Shown here in pieces: positions 51,553-60,182 of a stretch of DNA of 64,000 bases. The position numbers were made by a program, and so were the translations under genes. Numbering within the stretch: position 1 is the first letter of the stretch; each line of letters starts with the position of its first letter. This stretch comes from Actinophytocola sp036378875 (lineage in GTDB: Bacteria; Actinomycetota; Actinomycetes; Mycobacteriales; Pseudonocardiaceae): assembly GCF_036378875.1 (NCBI RefSeq), contig NZ_DASUVO010000082.1, positions 1 to 64,000 on the forward strand, written 5' to 3'. The notes below the pieces were generated by a model. That model was not told the origin of the DNA and ran no database searches. It worked only from the letters and a program-made list of their open reading frames with translations.

Positions 51553-52424
51553 GCGATCGGATGGACCGGGCACGTGACGCGTTGCGGCGTGTGCGCGGCG
51601 ACCTGTCGTTGCAGGCGTTCGTCGACCTGCTCCACGAACACGGCTACCCGGGCAAACTCAGCCGGCAACGCCTCGGGCGCATCGAGCAGGGCACGGCTCG
51701 CCTGACACCCGCGACCTGGAACGCGATCGCCGACGCGCTGGTGCGAGCTGGGTACGCCACGGAGGAGGTCGTCGAGCTCAGGCCCGACGAGTTCATCATC
51801 GAGCCGTTGCCGCCCGTCACACCGCAGGTGCGCCGACAGCAGTGGACGCGTGTCGTCAACCAGATCTCCCGCACGCGATGGTGGCTGAACCCGACCGCCC
51901 TGCTGGATCGAGTCGTCGGCCGCGGATGGCGGCACAACTACGGCAAGCTGTTCGACGAACACGGCATCAACCGGGAGAAGTACCGCGAGCAGACGAAACA
52001 GCGACTGCTCGACACGACCGAGGTGACCGTGCCACAAGGAAACGACGCGATCCAGGTCGACTCGACCTCGATTCTCGACGTGCACGTCGACAAAGTGGCG
52101 CTCTTCGTGCTGACTGCCCGCCTCCACAACGCCGGCGACGTCCCGTGGCGCAATCGCCTGCTCTACCGGCTCGGGCCGCCGGTCAGCTCCAGTCTCCCGT
52201 TCACCCCGGCCGTGCTGCCAGTGCCCGACACCCCTCCAGGTGGCGAATGCGAGGTGTTCATCCCCGGCCGCGCGCAGTGGTTCCCGAACCTCGCCACCGT
52301 CAGCTACGTGATGGTCTTCGGCGACTGCACACCGTGCCTGCCAGGCAGACTCCGATGCAGCGTCGATACGAGGGCGACCGGCGAGTTCGACCGCACCTTG
52401 CCACTGCCCCCGAAGATCGATTGA
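51549..52424 (+). CDS. XRE-type HTH plus NBR1-Ig-like domain protein
   Basis: 291 residues, ATG 51549 overlapping the previous stop. Residues 5-75 are an XRE-like helix-turn-helix (FVDLLHEHGYPGKLSRQRLGRIEQG, NAIADALVRAGYA). The middle, about 80 residues, is unassigned. The C-terminus is again NBR1-Ig-like (ALFVLTARLHNAGDVPWRNR, VPDTPPGGECEVFIPG, YVMVFGDCTPCLPG). The pair probably forms a complex and may control the adjoining genes. The TIR fragment upstream hints that the pair once belonged to a larger defence unit; this is an inference from position only. Confidence 0.75.
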   Translation: MSDRMDRARDALRRVRGDLSLQAFVDLLHEHGYPGKLSRQRLGRIEQGTARLTPATWNAIADALVRAGYATEEVVELRPDEFIIEPLPPVTPQVRRQQWTRVVNQISRTRWWLNPTALLDRVVGRGWRHNYGKLFDEHGINREKYREQTKQRLLDTTEVTVPQGNDAIQVDSTSILDVHVDKVALFVLTARLHNAGDVPWRNRLLYRLGPPVSSSLPFTPAVLPVPDTPPGGECEVFIPGRAQWFPNLATVSYVMVFGDCTPCLPGRLRCSVDTRATGEFDRTLPLPPKID

Positions 52425-52671
52425 CCTCTCGCGAACACGCCCGTCTCGCGTGTAGCTCAACCGCTGTGGCCGTCCGCTGCTCGGCAGGAGAGGACGTTTC
52501 GCTGGGCGAACGATCTCGCCGCGATGATTACGTAAGGTGAACGGCCGCTGCCGCGCCAACCGCAAGGTGGGCCAGTTCAAGCCGCCCTGGTGGAGCCAAA
52601 TCGAACCGCCCGAGCCACCAGCCGCCATCGTGGCGGTTGGTCATCCCCGTCACCGTCAGAGAGAGTGGCCG

Positions 52672-53009
52672 ATGGCAACGACGGATCCGAAGTGCACCCG
52701 ACGCACCAAGCACGGGTATCGCTGCCGACCTCATTCAGCGGACTGGGGCTGGCCGGATCCAGATGATCCTGTGCCGAACCCCGTGGCCTGCTGGACACCT
52801 GACCACGGAAGAACGCGCCATCGCCGAGCAGAATCGTGCCCGAGGGCGAGCCGCATGGGGGCGGCACTACGAGTCTGGTAACGGGGGCGCCTCGACCGCC
52901 AGCGACACCGATCACGGCAGCCGCCGCTCTCCTTGCCGAGCAAGGTCTCGACGAGGACCCCAACCCGGCCCTGTGGAACCGTTTGCGCGGCACACGAGGG
53001 CTGCTCTGA
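52672..53009 (+). pseudogene. Small Cys-motif protein gene with two frameshifts
   Basis: ATG 52672 opens MATTDPKCTRRTKHGYRCRP, a cysteine-rich start found in small actinomycete proteins. From about 52796 the sense moves to the next frame (LTTEERAIAEQNRARGRAAW), and from about 52885, beside a GGGGG run, to the third (TAAAALLAEQGLDEDPNPALW then NRLRGTRGLL and a stop at 53009). Two separate shifts make decay more likely than a single read error. Confidence 0.55.
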
Positions 53010-53082
53010 ACCCAAGCTTGCCCACCAGCTTGCCGGGGAGGCCCAACGCCATCCTGGTGAGGTCAATGCCGAGGGGAACCAG

Positions 53083-53361
53083 ATGATGGGTGTCCGCCGC
53101 CGCGATGAGGCCACGGTAGAACAGCTACGCAGCGGACTGGACTACGCCCAAGTCCAACTGGACAGCCTCGGCGCTACCGCCATGCACGATGCGAGTCAAG
53201 CCGGAATGTCGGGCGCGGCCAGTCGACGGGCTGAGATCACCGCTCAACTTCTTGCCATTGCGGCGAAGCAGGCGACACTCGCCGCAGACGCCCCGGTGCT
53301 GCTCCGAGAATTGGAAGATCTCCTCGACGACGGAGTGTCCACACCAGCCCCACCGTTCTGA
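53083..53361 (+). CDS. Hypothetical small helical protein
   Basis: 92 residues from ATG 53083 (or 53086), with AGGGGAAC upstream. It is wholly helical (EATVEQLRSGLDYAQVQLDS, RAEITAQLLAIAAKQATLAA, LLRELEDLLDD), likely a short coiled coil. No family is recognised. It follows the broken Cys-motif gene and may have been in the same operon. Confidence 0.55.
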   Translation: MMGVRRRDEATVEQLRSGLDYAQVQLDSLGATAMHDASQAGMSGAASRRAEITAQLLAIAAKQATLAADAPVLLRELEDLLDDGVSTPAPPF

Positions 53362-53628
53362 CGCGCCAGCATGTGTCAATCACGACCGACGGCACATAGC
53401 ACGAGGTCACCGTGGCCACGGTCCGGTCTACCCGGTCATGGTCACCGGGCTCGTGGGTCATCGCGCGGACCCACTGGTGGGCGGTGTCCCACGTGCCGGT
53501 GCCGGCGTGGGCATTCTCCAGGTGCAACAGGGCAATGCCCTGGTTGGACCTGCGGCATCCGGGTTGTCGGTGTTCCTCGTTACGGTCGTCACCGAATGTA
53601 GGTGACCAGGCCGGGAGAGTACTGAACG

Positions 53629-54361
53629 ATGCAAGCGGACTACGTGTATGTGATCGGTGGCGAGGAGGGCCCTCGGGTGAAGATCGGGCACTCGAAGTCG
53701 CCGAGCATCGCCTGGCGGAGTCCAGGACCGGCTCTCTGCACCGCGTGCGGGTGCTGTGGCGGCACGGAGGAGGCCTGCTGCTTGAGCGTGCGCTGCACAA
53801 GCGGTTCGAGCCTCAGCAGAGCGAGGGCGAATGGTTCGAGTTCGGCGATGTCGATGCCGTCGCTGCCGTGTCTGCGGCGACCGCCGAACTCTGGGAGAAC
53901 GGCGCGGTTGACGGCAAGAAACGCCCGAAGCGGTTTCCGACGATCATCAGCCTCAACGGCCTCCTGATCGCCTACATGGTCCCGGGAGTCAGGACAGCCA
54001 ACCCGCTTGGGACGGGTCGCCTCGATACCTACCGGGACTCGTCGCAGGCTTCGCGTGGTGCGCGGCCGTCGACGACGCGGGCCAGAGGTGCCGCAACACG
54101 GTTGGAGGGTATGGCTACAAGGGCATCGGCGAGCGCGTGCCGTATCCCAAGCGCGAGGCGATCGAGTTCCAGGGCGGTTGGATCGTGGGCACCCGGCTGC
54201 CTCTCGATGCGGTCGAGCTTGACCGCTGGCTTCGGCAGCGGTGTCGTGCGCATGTGAGCCCTCTCCATCACATGTGGTGTCTGCCGGAATGGGAACCGCT
54301 GGACGTGGCTAGGCACCGACCCAACGTGTTCGAGGAGAAGCCCGACTGGCTGGAGCGTTAG
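53629..54361 (+). pseudogene. GIY-YIG-like (T5orf172-type) nuclease gene, frameshifted
   Basis: ATG 53629 begins DYVYVIGGEEGPRVKIGHSKSP, the first strands of a T5orf172/MUG113-type GIY-YIG fold. From about 53702 it continues in another frame as EHRLAESRTG...LLERALHKRFEPQQSEGEWFEF, with the usual H-x-x-F and GEWF motifs. After about 54000 a third frame carries AFAWCAAVDDAGQRCRNTV to a stop at 54361 (KPDWLER). The gene is broken at two points, like its neighbours at 50.3 and 52.8 kb. Confidence 0.6.
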
Positions 54362-54410
54362 GCACGACGGTGCGCGGACGGCGAGCTGAGTAGACCGTCG
54401 GGCACGGCGC

Positions 54411-54881
54411 CTACTCGGAGTTGGGTCCGAACCGCAGAAGCGGGACGTCGTAGAGGTCGGGTTGGCGGACGCGGTGCATTTGTGGTGCAGCGACTTCGAT
54501 GACGAGCATTTCGGTGAGGAACTGGACTTCGGCGCCGAGTAGGTGGCTGGTGTGGCCGGTGGCGCTGTGTTCCTTGAGGCCGACCGCGACGTGGATGTGT
54601 GGCGCGACCCGGTCATTGGTCTCGTCGTAGGCGAGGGTGCCGCCGCCGAGGGCTTCGACGTTGGTCAGGTGGACCTTGGTCCACACGGGCGCGTTGGGGT
54701 CGTCGAGCTTGTCGCAGGTGCCGACGATCTGGACCTGGCGGAAGCCGGCGATGAAGCCGGGAATGTAGCCCTGGCGTACCCCGTTGTCGCGGCAGAAGTC
54801 GGCCAGGGCGGTGAAGAAGTCGTCGCCGTGGTCGAAGACGACGGCGAAGCTGCGGCCGAGGGTCAGTTCGTGGCTACGCAC
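54411..54881 (-). CDS. PPC (DUF296) domain protein
   Basis: 156 residues, ATG 54881, overlapping the asparaginase gene by eight bases. It shows the PPC fold: GRSFAVVFDHGDDFFTALADFC, GVRQGYIPGFIAGFRQVQI, and PHIHVAVGLKEHSATGHTSHLLGAEV with clustered His residues that can bind metal. Bacterial PPC proteins form trimers and are not known to bind DNA as plant AT-hook versions do. Its tight coupling with an asparaginase suggests a role in the same small-molecule pathway. Confidence 0.82.
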   Translation of the reverse strand: MRSHELTLGRSFAVVFDHGDDFFTALADFCRDNGVRQGYIPGFIAGFRQVQIVGTCDKLDDPNAPVWTKVHLTNVEALGGGTLAYDETNDRVAPHIHVAVGLKEHSATGHTSHLLGAEVQFLTEMLVIEVAAPQMHRVRQPDLYDVPLLRFGPNSE

Positions 54882-55953
54882 GGGTGGCTCCCTGCACGGT
54901 CTGCATGACGGTGTCGGCGTGGTCTGTTTGTTGGTCGGGGCGCGTGTAGCCGCCGGCCTGGGCGAACGCGGCGCGGATGTCGGCCTGGTCGTGCCCGCCG
55001 GAGAGCAGGTGGTGCAGCAGGATGCGGGCCTTGAGCGGGTCGAGGAAGCCCGCGGAGATCAGGCCGCGGCCCAGCAGGTCGGATTCGGATCCGGGGAAGG
55101 CGTAGGTGTGGGCGAGCACCGAGCCTGCACCTGTGCGGGAGGCCAGCACCACGGGCATCGCCGCGGCCAGCTCGGTGAGGGTGTCTACGACGCGGTGGGG
55201 GACGTGGCCGACGCCGAACGCGGCCACGACCAGTCCGTCGCACTGGTCAGCGGCGGCGCGCAGGAGAGTTCCGGTGTCGCCGAGCACCATCGTGACCAGG
55301 GCGACCTCGACCGGACGGGGTTCGGCAGCCGTGGTGATGGTGGTGCGGCCAGTCGGGTGGTTGAGGACGCGGGCGTGGCCCTCCACGACGTAACCCAGCG
55401 GGCCGCCGTTGGCGGAGACGAAGGTGTAGCCGCTGGTGGAATGGGTTTTGCGGACGCGGGCGGCGGCGTGGATCTCGTCGGCGAACACCACCACCGCGCC
55501 GAGCTCTCGAGTGTCCGGGCTGGCGGCGGTCTGGACCGCGGCCAGCAGGTTGCCCGGCCCGTCGGCACCGGCCAGCGTCGGGTTGCGCATCGCCCCGGTG
55601 ACCACGACCGGCTCAGGCCGGTGGTGGGTGAGATCGAGCAGATAGGCGGTCTCTTCGATGGTGTCGGTGCCCTGGGTGATGACCACGCCGTCCGCGCCGG
55701 CCACCAGCCGCGCCTGTATCGCGGCGGCCAGCGCAGCCAGGTCGTCGAAGGCCAACGATGCGCCGGGCACGCGGCGGAAGTCCTCCACCTCAACGGTGAT
55801 GCCTGTGTCGGCCAGGCCGGGCACGGCGTCGACGAGTTGGTCGGCTGACAGCGCGGGCACCACGCCGCCGCCTGCGGTGGAGGTCATGGCGATCGTGCCG
55901 CCCAGGCCGAAGACGACCACGCGGCGTGCCGGTGTGCTGGAGGGTTCGGGCAC
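54874..55953 (-). CDS. L-asparaginase family amidohydrolase
   Basis: 359 residues, ATG 55953. Catalytic motif 1 is VVFGLGGTIAMT (nucleophile Thr in GGTI); motif 2 is VITQGTDTIEETAYLL with the Thr-Asp pair; then VVTGAMRNPTLAGADGPGNL. The type I/II asparaginase fold is complete and the protein has no signal peptide, so it acts in the cytoplasm, hydrolysing asparagine or a related amide. The PPC-domain gene overlaps its 3' end. The pair lies next to the XRE regulator and radical SAM operon, and may act on a product of it. Confidence 0.88.
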   Translation of the reverse strand: MPEPSSTPARRVVVFGLGGTIAMTSTAGGGVVPALSADQLVDAVPGLADTGITVEVEDFRRVPGASLAFDDLAALAAAIQARLVAGADGVVITQGTDTIEETAYLLDLTHHRPEPVVVTGAMRNPTLAGADGPGNLLAAVQTAASPDTRELGAVVVFADEIHAAARVRKTHSTSGYTFVSANGGPLGYVVEGHARVLNHPTGRTTITTAAEPRPVEVALVTMVLGDTGTLLRAAADQCDGLVVAAFGVGHVPHRVVDTLTELAAAMPVVLASRTGAGSVLAHTYAFPGSESDLLGRGLISAGFLDPLKARILLHHLLSGGHDQADIRAAFAQAGGYTRPDQQTDHADTVMQTVQGATRA

Positions 55954-55992
55954 GGCTGTCCTTCGTCGTCGAGGCTGGGATGATCCGGCAGC

Positions 55993-57513
55993 CTAGTGGG
56001 CCGTGTGCGCCGCTTGAGCGAGGAACAGGCAGGCTCGGTCGACACCGTCGGTGGACAGCAGTCGGCTGCGGGGCTGGGCGATTCCGCTGCTGCCGTATTC
56101 GCCGAGTTCGGCGCAGCGGCGGACCAGCCAGGTCCAGTCGAGGTCGAGGTAGTCAGCCAGCGCCCGCAGCCGCTCGCCCGGCGTGTCGGCGGCGGCGATC
56201 GAGTGTGCACGGGCGTAGCCGGTGGCGTCGGCGAACTCGCGCAGCAGCAGCGCGGTGTCAGTGACGTCGACCTGCCAGATGCCGTCGGTGCCGACCCAGT
56301 TCGCCACGATCGCGTGCCGGTGGCCGTCGAAGACGAAGCCGGGAACGGCGGCGTATTCGGGCTCTGCGGTGACGTCGACGGTGATGCCGAAGGACTCCAT
56401 CAGCGCCATCGCGAGGAGCAGCAGGACCCGCTCGGGACGGCTGGAGTCGGTCACGGCCGAGTGCGGGACGCAGAACGCTCGGCTGGGCGCGTCGTCGAGG
56501 CCAGCGCCTGTACCGCCGGATTGACGCAGGTAGGCGTACTTGTGCGCGAACAGTAGCCAGGTGCTGGCTTCCTCGCCGCGCTGCTCACGGGTCCAGAACG
56601 CGGGGACGTCAGTGAGTGTGTCGGTATGCCGGAGGATGTGGCTGGCGCAGAACTGCGAGCCCAGCCACATCCGCGACACCGGCGCGAGGTCGGTAGCGAT
56701 CTCCCGTCCGGCCGCGGAACGGGGCAAATGCTCGTAGACGGCCATTTGCCCCCTGCTGTCGTCCAGGGACGCGTCGTCGTCCAGCAGTGCCTCGTCGAGG
56801 TTGGCCACCGCCCACAGGATGCCGAGAGTCAGGTCGTCGAGTGCGTAGGCGCGCGACATCAGCAGCCGTGCCTGACCGGGCGCGCCGGCCAGGCGGCGGC
56901 GAGCCTGCCGGTTATCCAGCCCGAACAGGCCGGGACCGCGCTTGTCCCCCTGGGTAACGCCGACGACCAGCCCACGCCGGGGACGTCGCAGGAACGGGTC
57001 GTCGGCGAACCCGGTCGGCACGGCGGCAAGGATGCGGCCATCGTCGCTGGCCGGGTACGCCCTGGCCGGGATCGCGGTGCCCGCGAAGAATCGGCCTGCC
57101 GGTGCCTGCACGGCGACCTCGTTGTCGGCGCTGCGCCCGGTGTCCAGGGCGAGTCCGGGAACGCCGGCGGGCGGGGCGGGGACCGGGATCGGCATCCCCA
57201 CCTCCAGGACACTGGTGCGGGACCGGCGCCGTGCTTGGCGGGCGGCGTCGGCTTTCTCCCGCAGACCGAGCAGCGCACCGTCGGCGGCCAGAGCATGGTC
57301 GAGAGCGCGGACCAGGTCGGCCGAGGGCAGGCCCTTGCGGGGCCGCTCAGCCAGCGACACGTACTGCCGGGAGTACCCGATCTTCGCGCCGAGCTGGGCA
57401 TGGCTGAGGTCGGCGGCGAGACGGCGACGCCGGATCTCCTCAGCGAGCTGGGCCGCGGCGGGCTCGACGTCCTCGCCGCCAGCCGGGTCCTCGGCCGTGT
57501 CGTCGGTCATCAC
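55993..57513 (-). CDS. XRE-family transcriptional regulator with large C-terminal domain
   Basis: 506 residues, ATG 57513 (ATG 57510 also possible). The N-terminal helix-turn-helix is at about 22-80 (LAEEIRRRRLAADLSHAQLGAK then IGYSRQYVSLAER). The C-terminal 350 residues are conserved-looking but unassigned (RLLMSRAYALDDLTLGILWAV, MWLGSQFCASHILRHTDT, SRAFCVPHSAVTDSSRPERVL, HRHAIVANWVGTDGIWQVD). It is transcribed away from the radical SAM operon, and the shared 150-base gap holds a long inverted repeat that it probably binds. Its C-terminal domain may sense a small molecule. Confidence 0.8.
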   Translation of the reverse strand: MMTDDTAEDPAGGEDVEPAAAQLAEEIRRRRLAADLSHAQLGAKIGYSRQYVSLAERPRKGLPSADLVRALDHALAADGALLGLREKADAARQARRRSRTSVLEVGMPIPVPAPPAGVPGLALDTGRSADNEVAVQAPAGRFFAGTAIPARAYPASDDGRILAAVPTGFADDPFLRRPRRGLVVGVTQGDKRGPGLFGLDNRQARRRLAGAPGQARLLMSRAYALDDLTLGILWAVANLDEALLDDDASLDDSRGQMAVYEHLPRSAAGREIATDLAPVSRMWLGSQFCASHILRHTDTLTDVPAFWTREQRGEEASTWLLFAHKYAYLRQSGGTGAGLDDAPSRAFCVPHSAVTDSSRPERVLLLLAMALMESFGITVDVTAEPEYAAVPGFVFDGHRHAIVANWVGTDGIWQVDVTDTALLLREFADATGYARAHSIAAADTPGERLRALADYLDLDWTWLVRRCAELGEYGSSGIAQPRSRLLSTDGVDRACLFLAQAAHTAH

Positions 57514-57534
57514 GAGCTCCCAGCGCTGCGTGTG

Positions 57535-57593
57535 TCACGGAGGGGGCAACAGGGTCCAACCACACGGGGTCGCAGGTTTGCCCCGTTCCGTGA
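57535..57593. promoter_or_regulatory. Long inverted repeat, probable operator of the XRE regulator
   Basis: TCACGGAGGGGGCAA (57535-57549) is mirrored by TTGCCCCGTTCCGTGA (57578-57593) with one insertion and one mismatch, 28 bases apart. It lies between the divergent XRE and radical SAM genes, where one dimer pair could block both promoters. Confidence 0.65.
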
Positions 57594-57661
57594 GCATAGG
57601 TGGTCCTGGTCACATGGCAATCAGCTCATCGGTCATGCGCCCCAGGAGCAGGAGGCCCCTT

Positions 57662-58873
57662 GTGACGATCTCCACCCCCAGCCCCGCACCCGCTGCGGGC
57701 AGGCCGGCTGCGTCCTCGCGGAGGCCGCCGCCGATCCTGACCGAGCAGCAGCGGGCGCGGTTGCGGCCGGAGCTGCTGGAGGTGATCGAGAACCGCAAGA
57801 GCGGCCTGAGCCTCAACCATGTCGTCGGGTGCCCGCTGGATTGCGGGTACTGCGTGCGGCACCTGTTCGACAACTTCACGATGAAGGTGCCCCGCGCGTT
57901 GATGAGCGACGAGCAGGCCGTCGACCTGCTTGTCGGGCACCGGTTCTTCCAGCCGCACGTGACTCCGGTTCAGGTGTTCAACCGGGCCACCGACCCGATG
58001 CTGCCGGGGGTCAAGCCGCACACCTTCGCGACGCTGCGGTTGCTGGACGCCCGCGAGCTGACCAACCACGTGCTGGTGATCACCCGGTGGCGGGTCACTC
58101 GGGAGGACTGCGCGGTGCTGAACTCGTTGCGGTACCTGAAGGTCACCGTGCTGGTGACGTGGTCGGGCATCGCTGACGAGCGGGTCGAACCGGTCGACTC
58201 GAGCATCGCCGCCACCTCCCTGGACACGGCGTTCGCCCACGCGGAGAACTACCGGGTGGTGCTGTACTGGCGGCCGATCGTGCCCGGTCTCAACGACACC
58301 GATGACCACCTCGACCAGGCGCTGCGGCTCAGCGCGCGAGCGCACGCCACAGTGTTCACCGGCCTGTTCTACAAGAACGAGATCCGTGACTACTACCGCG
58401 TGCATGGCCTGCCCGAGCCCTACGACCACGGAGCCCGGCGCAAGATCTTCCCCGAGGTGCTGGAGCGGCGCATCCTGTCCGCCGCCGCGGCGAGACAGGG
58501 CGGCTCGCCGTTGTTCCGCAAGACCAGTTGCGCGGTCGCGTTCGCCCACGGCGCGGCCGACTACAACGGGCATTTCGGCATCCGGGAGCTGTGCGACATC
58601 TGCCCGGCTGCGCAGATCCAGCGCTGTGCGGAAGCGTGGAAGACGCCCGCCTCTCGGCCCGTCGCGGCGATGGCGGCCGAGTTGGGCGGCAGGCTGGTCA
58701 CGATCACCGACCGCGCCGTGCTGGTCGACGGGCTGGACGAGCAGCGTCGCTACCGGATGCAGCACAGCCTCGGCTACCAGGTGCACGACGTGACCAAACC
58801 GCACCACCGGCATCGGCACGGTCGGGCCGAGATCGGCTGGTCGGCCGACTCACAGGAAGGCGTCGCCTCGTGA
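57662..58873 (+). CDS. Radical SAM protein
   Basis: 403 residues from GTG 57662, with GGAGG six bases before it; upstream ATGs at 57614 and 57635 have no such site. The cluster motif CPLDCGYC (Cys57, 61, 64) binds the 4Fe-4S/SAM centre. The barrel continues with VQVFNRATDPMLPG, VLVITRWRVTREDC, LKVTVLVTWSGIADERVEP and YRVVLYWRPIVPGLND, similar to SPL/spore-photolyase-like or DNA-repair-type radical SAM proteins. Near the C-terminus, LCDICPAAQIQRC supplies three cysteines that could hold a second cluster. It is translationally coupled to an exonuclease. Substrate unknown; a nucleic-acid or nucleotide role is suggested by its neighbours. Confidence 0.82.
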   Translation: MTISTPSPAPAAGRPAASSRRPPPILTEQQRARLRPELLEVIENRKSGLSLNHVVGCPLDCGYCVRHLFDNFTMKVPRALMSDEQAVDLLVGHRFFQPHVTPVQVFNRATDPMLPGVKPHTFATLRLLDARELTNHVLVITRWRVTREDCAVLNSLRYLKVTVLVTWSGIADERVEPVDSSIAATSLDTAFAHAENYRVVLYWRPIVPGLNDTDDHLDQALRLSARAHATVFTGLFYKNEIRDYYRVHGLPEPYDHGARRKIFPEVLERRILSAAAARQGGSPLFRKTSCAVAFAHGAADYNGHFGIRELCDICPAAQIQRCAEAWKTPASRPVAAMAAELGGRLVTITDRAVLVDGLDEQRRYRMQHSLGYQVHDVTKPHHRHRHGRAEIGWSADSQEGVAS

Positions 58874-59502
58874 CAAGCCTCGTGCCCCGCACCATTCCCG
58901 CAGCCCTGACCGGTCAGCGTCTGGCCGTGGTCGATGTCGAGGGCAACGGCGGCCAGCCACCGGAGATCGTCGAGATCGCCGTGCTCACCCTGGACGAGCC
59001 CGTCCGCCGTGAGGATGTGTCCACCTGGCTGGTCCGCCCGCTAGCGCCGATCACGTCGCTGGTCACGCGCAAGGTGCACGGCATCAGCAACGCCGATGTC
59101 GCGAACTGCCCGACGTGGTCGCAGGTCGCCGACGACGTCGCCGACCTGCTCACCGACCGGACCCTGATCGCGCACAACGCCTCGGTCGAACACCGGGTCC
59201 TGGGCACCCACTTGCCCGCCTGGCAGCCGCCGATGGTGCTGGACACCCTGCGGCTGGCCAAGCACGTGTGGCCCGGCCTGCCCGGCTACGGCCTGGACCG
59301 GCTCATCGTCCACGCCGGCCTCGACGTCGAGGACGACGCCGGACGGCGGCACCGCGCGGACTACGACACGTGGATGACCGCCGGGTTGCTGCTCGCCCTG
59401 GTCGAACAGTCCGGCCTGGACTGGCCAGGGTTGGTGCAAGTGGCCAACCTGCCCGGCTTCGATCAGTCCGACAAGCCCGACCAGCGGGGAGGACTGTGGT
59501 GA
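58870..59502 (+). CDS. DnaQ-like (DEDDh) 3'-5' exonuclease
   Basis: 210 residues from GTG 58870, overlapping the radical SAM stop (GTGA). Exo I is VVDVEGNG (Asp22, Glu24); Exo II is LIAHNASVEHRVL, where Glu stands in place of the usual Asp; Exo III is HRADYD (H-x4-D). The fold matches the proofreading/RNase T class that trims 3' ends. The Asp-to-Glu change could still bind metal. It overlaps the next gene at GTGA, so three genes are translated as one unit. Confidence 0.82.
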   Translation: MTSLVPRTIPAALTGQRLAVVDVEGNGGQPPEIVEIAVLTLDEPVRREDVSTWLVRPLAPITSLVTRKVHGISNADVANCPTWSQVADDVADLLTDRTLIAHNASVEHRVLGTHLPAWQPPMVLDTLRLAKHVWPGLPGYGLDRLIVHAGLDVEDDAGRRHRADYDTWMTAGLLLALVEQSGLDWPGLVQVANLPGFDQSDKPDQRGGLW

Positions 59503-60110
59503 GCGTTCCCGTCGACCGTCCGGTCACCATCGCGGTGCTGGGCACACACTCCACCGGCAAGTCCACCTTCCTGGCTCGCCTGGCGCACGCGCTGCGGCTG
59601 GAGGACATCCAGGTCGCCACCGTCGCCGACCTTGCCGAACAAGCGCAGCGCATCGGGCTGCCGATCCTGTTCAACCACACCTTCACCTCCACCTTGTGGA
59701 TCATCACCCGTGGGATCAGCAACGAGTTGGAGGCATGGCTGCACGCCGATGTCGTCCTGATCGACCGGGCCGTACCCGATGCCCTGGGCTACTACCGCGC
59801 CGCGCTGGCCTACCGGAACGAAGTGCCCGACCCCGCCGCTGTGGCCTACCTGGAATCCCTGGTCGAAGCGCACAGCAGCAACTACGACCTGATGCTGCGC
59901 ACCACCCTCGATCCCGCCATTCCCTTGGGAGACAACAAGACCCGCGACTCCAACAGCGACTTCCGCGTACTGGCCGATCACTACGTCAACCGAGTCCTGC
60001 ACGAGATGCGACTGCCGCATGAACTGCTGCCAGTCGACGGCCACGACCAGGCGCTGGCCCGCGTACTCGCGTTCGCCACCGCCCGCCTGTCCGGGCTGAA
60101 CACCAGCTGA
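59499..60110 (+). CDS. P-loop ATPase/kinase, NadR-like
   Basis: 203 residues from GTG 59499 (GTG 59496 possible), overlapping the exonuclease stop. Walker A is GTHSTGKS (15-22). DVVLIDRAVPDALGYYRAAL resembles the DR-x-x-x-D substrate site of nucleoside/nucleotide kinases and the AAA_28/NadR kinase domain, and a lid-like segment (DNKTRDSNSDFRVLADHYVN) follows. It may phosphorylate a nucleoside-like product of the radical SAM enzyme. It is followed after 72 bases by the DUF4254-like gene. Confidence 0.72.
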   Translation: MSVPVDRPVTIAVLGTHSTGKSTFLARLAHALRLEDIQVATVADLAEQAQRIGLPILFNHTFTSTLWIITRGISNELEAWLHADVVLIDRAVPDALGYYRAALAYRNEVPDPAAVAYLESLVEAHSSNYDLMLRTTLDPAIPLGDNKTRDSNSDFRVLADHYVNRVLHEMRLPHELLPVDGHDQALARVLAFATARLSGLNTS

Positions 60111-60182
60111 TCACCCGACAAGCCGGCGCCCGGCGACCCCAGGCGCGAACGGCTCCCCACAACACCGCAAGGAGTGATTCGC

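Noticed and set aside
57614..57661. Upstream ATGs of the radical SAM gene
   Set aside because: GTG 57662 has GGAGG at six bases, which itself would lie inside the longer forms.
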